Shown one piece after another: positions 8,994 through 15,362 of a stretch of DNA of 34,114 bases. The notes beneath the pieces were generated by a model. The model was not told where the DNA came from, ran no database searches, and was given only the letters and a program-made list of their open reading frames with translations. Where the stretch lies: positions 1 to 34,114 of the forward strand of contig NZ_BMQA01000064.1 in NCBI RefSeq assembly GCF_014647875.1. The letters are read 5' to 3'. The position numbers and the translations under genes are program-made. The stretch comes from Streptomyces brasiliensis (GTDB lineage: Bacteria > Actinomycetota > Actinomycetes > Streptomycetales > Streptomycetaceae). The number at the start of each line of letters is the position of its first letter. Position 1 is the stretch's first letter.

Positions 8994-9911
8994 TCAGTCG
9001 CGGAAGATCCGGCTGACCGCAGGCGCGATGTCACGGTGCCCGCGTATGACCTGCATAGTTCCCCGACCGACTCGAGCGAGGTCGCGACCGAGCTCGATGT
9101 CCTTCTCACCGGTCACGTCGAGAAGGACATCCACCCGGGGCAGCGCAGCTGCCAGCGGACGCGGATCCGGTCCTGCGTTGTGCACGCAGTCCGACAGCAG
9201 CAGGACGCGGGAGTCCCGCTCGGGCGCGCGGGCTAGTTGCTGCGCTGCGAGCTGCAGCGGGAACGCCACGTTGGTCAGACCGCGCGGCGTGATGCGCAAA
9301 AGGTGATCGAGCAGGTCGAGCGGCCGTACCTGGTCTCCGAGACGGCACAGGATCGCTGCGTCCGACCAGAAGGCGATGACCGCGAGCTTGTCTCGCGTCA
9401 GGGCGCCGGCGAGTGCGCCGACTGTTGCCGCGGCCATGTTGATCCGCTCGCCACGGGTCGACCCGGACACGTCGACGGCGAGAACCACCGAGCGCGTGGC
9501 ACGTACCCGGTCGCGAACGATGATGTCGGAGTCCTCCGGTATGGGCTTGTCGGCGAGCCGTTCGAGCGTGGCGTCGAGATCGAGGTCGTCGGCCGCCCCT
9601 GTGTAAGGCATGCTCATCAGTTCGCCTTGCCCCCGCCGTATCGCGTTCGGCACGGTCGGGCGAGGAAGTACGAGTAGCGCGGCGATTTGCCGGGCCAAGT
9701 CACGTACGGCCGGCGCCACGGACATCTGCTGTTCGAGTTCGGCAACGGCGATGTTGCGGGCGCGCTCGTCGGTGAACGTGGTCGCGCCGCCTGGCGGCAG
9801 CGGCCGGCCAAGGTCTGCTGATCCACCGACCCGCATACCGATACCGCCTGCTGATCCGGACATGTCGTAGGCCGTCGGCGGTTCGGTCAGCTCCTTCGGC
9901 CGCCGTTTCAA
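8994..9911 (-). CDS. VWA-domain protein, partner of MoxR ATPase
   Basis: A von Willebrand factor A protein of up to 305 residues. The MIDAS metal site is visible: DVSGS, then a Thr in GLTNVAF and an Asp in LLLSDCVHNAG. The N-terminal 100 residues are Gly/Pro-rich and then helical. VWA proteins encoded next to MoxR ATPases act with them as activators or metal-insertion factors of target enzymes (CbbQ/CbbO, NorQ/NorD and CoxD/CoxE are known pairs). Here it follows the MoxR gene by 69 nt and ends the long minus-strand operon. The start is uncertain: a TTG at 9911 is the longest reading, and the ATG at 9863 (MSGSAGG) is a good alternative. The target enzyme is not known; the carboxylase-like genes of the same operon are candidates. 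Confidence 0.8.
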   Translation of the reverse strand: MKRRPKELTEPPTAYDMSGSAGGIGMRVGGSADLGRPLPPGGATTFTDERARNIAVAELEQQMSVAPAVRDLARQIAALLVLPRPTVPNAIRRGQGELMSMPYTGAADDLDLDATLERLADKPIPEDSDIIVRDRVRATRSVVLAVDVSGSTRGERINMAAATVGALAGALTRDKLAVIAFWSDAAILCRLGDQVRPLDLLDHLLRITPRGLTNVAFPLQLAAQQLARAPERDSRVLLLSDCVHNAGPDPRPLAAALPRVDVLLDVTGEKDIELGRDLARVGRGTMQVIRGHRDIAPAVSRIFRD

Positions 9912-9980
9912 CGGTCGACCGCGGTTCGTGTCCTGCCGAGTCGTGCGCCGCTCGAGCGAGCCGTCGGCTGCGATCTCTCT

Positions 9981-10937
9981 TCAAGTGGCGCCGGCGTAAG
10001 CCGCGGGCTCGAGCATGAACCGGTCTTCCCAGATCTCGCGGAGTACCCGCTCAGGGGTCGTCTCGGCCGCTTCGTCGAGTCGGATCCGCCCGGACAGCGC
10101 GACCATCATCGCGTCCAGGACCACGGCGGCGTACGGCTCGTCCGGACGCTGCCCTTGCGGAGTTACTCCCCGAAGGGCAAGCAATGCCTTAAGGATGAGC
10201 GCGCAGTCGATGGCTCCCCGCACGCTGCTTCCCTGGCGCACACTCGGGTGCGTGCGGGTGGCTCGCGTGACCGCGACGGCATCTGCTGCGAGCGGCTGCG
10301 CACCGGCGTCGGACAACCCCGCACGGAGGATGACGATCCGCTCTTCCTCGGCGGCCTCCTGGTAGTCGACGACAATCCGGTTGAGCCGGTCACTGATACT
10401 GGTCGACAGCCGCGTGGTGCCGACGGCGTCGTAGGGATTCATCGACGCGATGACGCGAAAGGTCTGCTTCGCGGTGATCATTCCGACGCGGGGAATCGCG
10501 ATCGCGCGGTCGGCCATCGCCGCCAGCAGGGTGTTGAGGGTATCCTCCGGCGCGCGGTTGAATTCCTCGACGTAGAGGAATCCGCCTTCTTCCATTGCCT
10601 CGACCAGCGGGCCGGGCACGAAGTTTTCCGGGCTGTAGTCCTCGCGCAGCACCCGAGCGGGGTTGTGGTGCCCGATCAGCTTGGCTGGGGTCAGGTCGCC
10701 GTTGCCCTCGACGAACAACAGCGGGATGTCCCACTCGGCAGTGATCGCCTTGAGCATCGTCGTTTTGCTCGTTCCGGGAGGCCCCTCGAGTACCGGGTCC
10801 CGCCCGGCGGCAACGGTCGCGAGCGCGAGCTCCAGCTCATGCTCGCGACCGACCACTTCGGACAGCACTCGAATGTGGACGCTCGCAACTTCGTCGTGGG
10901 ACTGCTGGTCGCCGTGCACGATTCTCGCTTTCCTCAC
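9981..10937 (-). CDS. MoxR-family AAA+ ATPase
   Basis: A MoxR-type AAA+ ATPase of about 318 residues. Visible features are Walker A GPPGTSKTT (52-60), Walker B FLYVEEFNR (120-127), sensor-1-like ASMNP and an arginine-finger-like SDRLNR. The C-terminal lid domain is intact. MoxR proteins remodel or activate enzyme complexes together with VWA partners, and such a partner is encoded immediately downstream. It follows the SDR gene by 24 nt in the same operon. GTG at 10937 is the longest start. The GTG at 10916 fits a GAGGA ribosome-binding site better and would remove seven residues. Its role in this operon is inferred only from position. Confidence 0.88.
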   Translation of the reverse strand: MRKARIVHGDQQSHDEVASVHIRVLSEVVGREHELELALATVAAGRDPVLEGPPGTSKTTMLKAITAEWDIPLLFVEGNGDLTPAKLIGHHNPARVLREDYSPENFVPGPLVEAMEEGGFLYVEEFNRAPEDTLNTLLAAMADRAIAIPRVGMITAKQTFRVIASMNPYDAVGTTRLSTSISDRLNRIVVDYQEAAEEERIVILRAGLSDAGAQPLAADAVAVTRATRTHPSVRQGSSVRGAIDCALILKALLALRGVTPQGQRPDEPYAAVVLDAMMVALSGRIRLDEAAETTPERVLREIWEDRFMLEPAAYAGAT

Positions 10938-10961
10938 TCGAATGCTGTCTGGTGCGCAGGT

Positions 10962-11801
10962 TCAGTGCTTGAGCATGGAGCCCGCGTCGACTCGGACCTC
11001 CAGGCCCGTGACGTAGCGGGCCTCGTCCGACGCCAGCCACAGGACGGCGTTGGAGATGTCGCGGGCGTCGACCCACGGCACCGGGAGCGAGTTGAGGGCC
11101 TCGAAGCGCGGGCGCAGGATCTCCTTGGTCCGCTGCTCCTCGGGCAGGTCCGGCGCGAAGAGGTTGTAGGTGCCTTGGTTGTGGATCATGTGGGTGTCCA
11201 CGTTCGTGGGGTGGACGCTGTTCGCGCGGATGTTGTCCTTCGCCAGCTCCACGGCGGCGCTGCGCATGATGCCGACCGTGCCGTGCTTGGAGACCACGTA
11301 GTGACCGATCGTCGGAAGCGCCCACAGGCCGGCGGTGGAGCTCGTGATGATGATCGAGCCGCTGCCGTTCGCGCGCAGCGCCGGGATCGAGGCCTGGACG
11401 GTGTTCCACACACCGGTCAGGTTGACCGCGATCATCTCGTCCCACTTCTGCGTGTCGATGTCCTCGATAAGACCGAAGCTGAAGATGCCTGCGTTGGCCA
11501 CGACGATGTCGAGGTGACCGAGCTGGGCCACGCCCTTCTCGACCGCCTTCTTCAGAGCTGCTGCGTTACGGACGTCGGCCTGGGTGGCAACGATGCGACG
11601 GTCCAGGGCCTCGACCTCCTTGACGGTCTGCGCCAGATCCTCGGGCGTGGCCATCTGGTAGGGCACGCTGTCCATCTGCTGGCAGATGTCGATCGCGATG
11701 ATGTCGGCGCCTTCCTCGGCGAGCCGGACGGCGTGGCTCCGGCCCTGTCCGCGCGCCGCGCCGGTGATGAACGCAACCTTGCCCTCGAGACGTCCTGCCA
11801 T
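10962..11801 (-). CDS. Mycofactocin-type SDR oxidoreductase (carveol dehydrogenase-like)
   Basis: A short-chain dehydrogenase of 279 residues with the features of the mycofactocin-coupled subgroup (TIGR03971 type). The cofactor motif TGAARGQGRSHA (13-24) is followed by EEGADIIAIDIC and an insertion before the third strand. NAG is at 103-105, the catalytic Ser in SSTAG near 154, and YVVSK supplies Tyr168 and Lys172. Members such as carveol dehydrogenase hold a tightly bound NAD that is reoxidised by mycofactocin rather than by free exchange. The expected reaction is oxidation of a secondary alcohol to a ketone. The gene lies between a broken paralogue and the MoxR gene. No mycofactocin biosynthesis genes are in the window, so the cofactor must come from elsewhere in the genome. 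The substrate is unknown. Confidence 0.88.
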   Translation of the reverse strand: MAGRLEGKVAFITGAARGQGRSHAVRLAEEGADIIAIDICQQMDSVPYQMATPEDLAQTVKEVEALDRRIVATQADVRNAAALKKAVEKGVAQLGHLDIVVANAGIFSFGLIEDIDTQKWDEMIAVNLTGVWNTVQASIPALRANGSGSIIITSSTAGLWALPTIGHYVVSKHGTVGIMRSAAVELAKDNIRANSVHPTNVDTHMIHNQGTYNLFAPDLPEEQRTKEILRPRFEALNSLPVPWVDARDISNAVLWLASDEARYVTGLEVRVDAGSMLKH

Positions 11802-11851
11802 TGTTCGTACCTGCCGTTCCTCTACTCGGTGCCGCGTTGCGGCCTCTCGGA

Positions 11852-12105
11852 TCAGATGAGGGAGTTGCCGCCGTCGACCGGCAGCGGGACACCGGTGATG
11901 TACTTCGCCTCATCGGAGGCGAGGAACAGGACGGCGTGGGTGATGTCACTGGGCTCGACCCACGGGATGGGCAGGGCCATCGCGGCCTGGGAGGACGCGG
12001 CGAACTCTTCCTTCGACGCCCCGGACTTGCCCGCGAACAGGTCGTAGGTGGCCTGGTTCTGGATCATGTCGGTGTTTATCTGGTACGGGTGGACACTGTT
12101 CACGC
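11852..12105 (-). pseudogene. 3' fragment of a second mycofactocin-type SDR
   Basis: This encodes only the last 84 or so residues of an SDR, from SVNSVHPYQINTDM to the end (LPVDGGNSLI). They align with residue 193 onward of the intact neighbour (RANSVHP...DAGSMLKH). The cofactor site and the catalytic Ser/Tyr/Lys are absent. At the 5' end the SDR sequence stops abruptly and is joined to a 104-bp copy of an internal part of the MmgE/PrpD gene. The SDR frame passes through that copy out of phase, so an in-frame protein starting near 12250 would be nonsense for its first 45 residues. It is a relic of a tandem SDR pair that lost its front half in a deletion or rearrangement. Confidence 0.88.
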
Positions 12106-12209
12106 TCCGCGGCCGCGAGAGCTGCGGGAATCGTCGCCACCCCGGGATGGAATGTCCCATGTGTGTCCTCCTGAGCACGGGCATGCAACAGTGCGCTGTT
12201 GGCGAAGGC
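12106..12209 (-). repeat. 104-bp copy of an internal MmgE/PrpD segment
   Basis: The reverse strand of this segment matches 18786-18889 over 104 bp with three mismatches. It encodes, in one frame, the family segment FANSALLHARAQEDTHGTF and on to IPAALAAAE. The match ends sharply at both sides: one side runs into the SDR fragment, the other into unrelated sequence before the SnoaL-like gene. It is therefore a transplanted piece, not a conserved motif. Confidence 0.92.
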
Positions 12210-12277
12210 AGCACCGCAGCAGGTGTCGCGCGCGATCGCATCTGCGCCACTCGCGGCAGCCTCCGGGCTCAGCCCTC

Positions 12278-12760
12278 TCAGGCCGACACCGAGAAAGGGA
12301 CTTCGGTTCCATGAATCGGCTTCCAGCCGGGCAGAGGGGTGAAGTAGTGCAGTTCGAAGCGTCGTTCGACAATGCCCCATCGCCCGTTTCGGCGTTCGAA
12401 CCGATCTCGGTACACGCCCCCCACCTGTGTCGGCCCACTCTCGACGTTTGCGACAAGGCAGTCCAGTGCGCTGGTTGCGGTCGCTTCGTCGCTATCGATG
12501 TCGATCAGGATGTTGGACATCCAATGGTGCATGTGTGGGCTTTGCGCCCAGAGCAAGTGCGCGGCGGCCACAATGCCCTCAATTCCGGAGAAATCGCCGA
12601 ACGGCTCGCCGAGTGCGAGCAACGCACCCTCGTGCCAGATTCCCCTGAGCATCTCCACATCGTGACCGTCGAACGCGTAGGCGTATTCTGAGATCAAACG
12701 CTCGATCGCAATACGGCTCTCGATCGCGTCAAGGCGCGTCTGTATTTCGTGTGCGCTCAT
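12278..12760 (-). CDS. SnoaL-like / NTF2-fold protein
   Basis: A small protein of 160 residues with the SnoaL-like (NTF2-fold) pattern. There is an N-terminal helix with IAIERLISEYAYAFDGHD, then a RGIWHEGALLAL strand region. Near the end comes the typical DRFERRNGRWGIVERRFEL strand pair. Known relatives include scytalone dehydratase, ketosteroid isomerase-like and ring-hydroxylating-dioxygenase beta-like proteins, so it may be a lyase, an isomerase or non-catalytic. The ATG at 12760 follows AAAGGGAG. The gene lies in the minus-strand operon between the zinc-ribbon gene and the SDR relic. Its role in the pathway, for example a dehydration or isomerisation step, is inference. Confidence 0.78.
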   Translation of the reverse strand: MSAHEIQTRLDAIESRIAIERLISEYAYAFDGHDVEMLRGIWHEGALLALGEPFGDFSGIEGIVAAAHLLWAQSPHMHHWMSNILIDIDSDEATATSALDCLVANVESGPTQVGGVYRDRFERRNGRWGIVERRFELHYFTPLPGWKPIHGTEVPFSVSA

Positions 12761-12866
12761 GATGACTCCCTTTGGGCCAGCTGTATTCATCAGTGATGAG
12801 ATCGGGCATGCTGGTGATTACGTATCCCGTATGCACCTATCTCGCCGCGAGCGCTCACTGGCATCG

Positions 12867-12908
12867 GCCAGGTTTCTCGATCGGCCAAGGCCGATCGAGA
12901 AACGTGGC
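12867..12908. terminator. Long perfect hairpin after the zinc-ribbon gene
   Basis: Arms 12872-12886 and 12889-12903 are perfectly complementary over 15 bp with a two-base AA centre. A further GCCA/TGGC match continues the stem beyond one mismatch. It lies 68 nt past the stop of the zinc-ribbon gene and about 100 nt before the SnoaL-like gene, in the largest gap of the minus arm. It may be a terminator or attenuator separating the A/B/zinc-ribbon genes from the rest. The near-perfect palindrome could also be a protein-binding site. Confidence 0.6.
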
Positions 12909-12975
12909 TTGCAGTTGGAGGGCTCGCCCAGGCTGCGCCTCGGACAGTTCAGCAGCCTCCGTCTCCGGCTCCGCT

Positions 12976-13293
12976 CTATCCAGCCGGTGTATCCCCGCTG
13001 TCCAGCTGGGTGCGGCTTGCGCGTTCGGCGGGCGAGGCTGGCCAGTCGTAGGCCACAGCACGAAACGGCGGCCAACTGTCCGCGGTACTGGGCCGCTCCA
13101 CCGCGATGACGTGCAGGCACTCCTGGCACGTGAGCGTGATGCGAGGCCCGAGATGGTTGGCGATCTGGTAGCGGGCTACCTCTGTGCTCGCGCACTGTGG
13201 GCAGACCTTGTTGGGGACCAGGGGCCGGTCAGCGTAGACCTGGTCGACGTCAGGGTGTGGGTAGAGGATTCGATCGATCCATTCAGCCATCAT
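12976..13293 (-). CDS. Small zinc-ribbon subunit beside HyuA/HyuB-like genes
   Basis: A protein of 105-106 residues with two CxxC pairs, CPQC (31-34) and CQEC (56-59), forming a likely zinc ribbon. Flanking text (VARYQIANHLGPRITLTC and WPPFRAVAYDWPASP) is not a standard enzyme domain. Acetone and acetophenone carboxylases have a small zinc-binding third subunit encoded beside the two hydantoinase-like subunits, and position and size fit that role. The gene starts 15 nt after HyuB-like. AAGGA precedes the paired ATGs at 13293 and 13290. The assignment as a gamma-type carboxylase subunit is inference; I cannot show sequence homology by eye. Confidence 0.72.
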   Translation of the reverse strand: MMAEWIDRILYPHPDVDQVYADRPLVPNKVCPQCASTEVARYQIANHLGPRITLTCQECLHVIAVERPSTADSWPPFRAVAYDWPASPAERASRTQLDSGDTPAG

Positions 13294-13308
13294 GGATATC
13301 CTTTTGAC

Positions 13309-15351
13309 CTAGGAGTTGACGGTGGTTCGGCCCGTTCTGAGCGCCCTGGCGCGTAGCTGGGCGAGGTCGTCCGTCGTCCTTGGCCAGCTCCGGTAGTGAG
13401 CGGGCGGGGGCGCCCATCCGGATTCACCTGCACCACGCAGCTCGGCCCGCAATCGCTCGGTGGCGGCCTCATCGACGATCAGTGATCCGGGCTCGATGAC
13501 GACGCCGTATCCGTCGAGGGCGAAGTCGAGGGAGACCAGTTCGTTCCAGACATCCCGGCGCACCAGTTCGGGGTCGCGGTCGAGCGGGCTGCCGTAGCCG
13601 CCGCCTGCTGCCTGGTAGCAGACGATGATCTTGCCCTTGTGCAGCTCATGCGCGCTGAGTTTCAGCGTCTGGGCCTTGCCCGCGCCCCAGCCAGCTCCCG
13701 GGGTGGGCTGACCACCGTCGCCGAAGCAGCCCGCGATCGCTTCCACATGGTCGAGCGGCAGCAGGCCGTTCCATTGGGTGAACCCACCGGCATCGTCGAT
13801 GTTGAGTTCCATCAGGTACGTCGACATGCCGGGCCCCCCACCACGCAGGCCCGCGGATGGGAACCGGCCGGTGTCGAGCAGGAACGAGAGCACCGTATCG
13901 TCGGAGCGGCTTTCGAAGGCGACGAACGCTGGGAAGCCGGAACGGAACTTGCCGGCCCCAGCCGCGTCGATCGAGGCGCTGATACCGCGCAGCAACATCG
14001 GGGTGTCGCGTTCGAGGTACTCAACATTGGTGAAGGAGGTGCTGAAGATCGGCGAGGTGTTGTGGCTGATGCCGTCTCCGGTGGGCGTCCCGCCCCAGGA
14101 GCCGCCTGAGCACGTCACCCCACCGAACGGCTGGCTGTCGTGGCCGTGGCGCTGATCTGTACCGTTGTAGACGACCGAGCCGGTTGATCCACTATCCGGG
14201 GCGACGGCCCGGTCCGGAAGCATCTGTCCGAAGATCTTGAGCATCAGGCTCGCGCCCTTGGCCCCCACTTCGGTGTGCATGCTCTGACTCGTGGGCGGCA
14301 GTCCCATGACGAGGGAGCCGGGCGGCGCGACGACGTGGAACGGTCGCATTGCACCCGCGTTCATCGGGTGCCGCGGGTCAAGTGTCACCTTGGGCCCGAC
14401 GAGACAGCGATTGGTCTCTTCCCAGCAAGTAGTCGTCGCTGCGCGGGCCTGACTGTCCGTGCCGGAGAAGTCGATTTCCACGTGTGTGCCTCCCACACGG
14501 GCACTGGCCTGCATCCGCAGTGGCTGCCCGGCGGTGTTCGAACCGTCGTCGTCCAGCAGGACCGCCGCCGAGTACGTACCGTCGGGCACAGCCGAGATCG
14601 CCTGACGCATCCGGCGTTCGGCAAGATCCAGGGTGTAAGCGCATCCGGACTTGACGCGCTTGACACCGTACGAGTCGACCAGTTGCCGCAGATGGCGCTC
14701 ACCGACGCGGAGCGTCCCGAACAGTGCTCGAATGTCGCCCAGGGCGTGCATCGGAGTCCGCACGTTCTCGAGGATCAAGTTGATCGTGGACCGCACGGGT
14801 ACATCACCGGAGGTGATGAGCGTGGGCGGAATCCGCAGCCCCTCCTCGAACATCGAAGTGGCCTGACTGTTGAACCCTCCGGGCACGGGTCCGCCGATGT
14901 CGGTCAAGTGCGAGGCGTCGCTGAGCACGAAGGCGAGCTCGCCATCGACGAACACCGGGCGGATCAGGTTGATGTCCGGGAAGTGGATCGAACCGCGCCA
15001 CGGGTCGTTGCACACCAGGGTGTCGCCCGGACCGAGGTTCTCCAAACCCCATTCGTCGAGGACCATGTTGACCATGTGCTGGTGGGTGAACGCGAAGTGC
15101 GTACAGCCCTCGGTCACGGCCACCATCTCGGTGCTTCCATCGGGATTCACGTTATGCACGCTTACGCCGAAGTCCAGAACTTCGCGCACCACGTTGGAGA
15201 ACGCGCCGCGCATGAGGGTGGTGCGCATGTGCCGTGACGCCTCGATGAGTCCGGCGCGTATCGTCTCTGCGGTGGTCAGATCCAACCCGTAGGTCTTTTC
15301 GACGTCAGGGGCGCTGAGGAAGAATTCGCTGGCGAATTCGTGCTTGTCCAT
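13309..15351 (-). CDS. Hydantoinase B / acetone carboxylase alpha-like subunit
   Basis: A HyuB/oxoprolinase-B family protein of 680 residues. Family text is visible throughout: a LIEASRHMRTTLMRGAFSN-like N-terminal region, GDTLVCNDPWRGSIHFPDIN, a HLTDIGGPVPGGF segment and a long Gly-rich C-terminal half with GDGISHNTSP and YQAAGGGYGSPLDRDP. HyuB proteins pair with HyuA in ATP-dependent hydantoinases, oxoprolinases, caprolactamases and acetone or acetophenone carboxylases. The ATG at 15351 follows GAGGGAG, and the gap to the HyuA stop is 11 nt, so the two are co-translated. The adjacent zinc-ribbon gene and the CoA-transferase and thiolase of the divergent arm favour a ketone carboxylase over a ring-opening hydrolase, but this is not proven. 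Confidence 0.9.
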   Translation of the reverse strand: MDKHEFASEFFLSAPDVEKTYGLDLTTAETIRAGLIEASRHMRTTLMRGAFSNVVREVLDFGVSVHNVNPDGSTEMVAVTEGCTHFAFTHQHMVNMVLDEWGLENLGPGDTLVCNDPWRGSIHFPDINLIRPVFVDGELAFVLSDASHLTDIGGPVPGGFNSQATSMFEEGLRIPPTLITSGDVPVRSTINLILENVRTPMHALGDIRALFGTLRVGERHLRQLVDSYGVKRVKSGCAYTLDLAERRMRQAISAVPDGTYSAAVLLDDDGSNTAGQPLRMQASARVGGTHVEIDFSGTDSQARAATTTCWEETNRCLVGPKVTLDPRHPMNAGAMRPFHVVAPPGSLVMGLPPTSQSMHTEVGAKGASLMLKIFGQMLPDRAVAPDSGSTGSVVYNGTDQRHGHDSQPFGGVTCSGGSWGGTPTGDGISHNTSPIFSTSFTNVEYLERDTPMLLRGISASIDAAGAGKFRSGFPAFVAFESRSDDTVLSFLLDTGRFPSAGLRGGGPGMSTYLMELNIDDAGGFTQWNGLLPLDHVEAIAGCFGDGGQPTPGAGWGAGKAQTLKLSAHELHKGKIIVCYQAAGGGYGSPLDRDPELVRRDVWNELVSLDFALDGYGVVIEPGSLIVDEAATERLRAELRGAGESGWAPPPAHYRSWPRTTDDLAQLRARALRTGRTTVNS

Positions 15352-15362
15352 ATCAGGCTCCC

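Noticed and set aside
12106..12209. Antisense control of MmgE/PrpD by the 104-bp copy
   Set aside because: The copy is transcribed in the same sense as the MmgE/PrpD mRNA when the minus operon is read, so it cannot pair with it.
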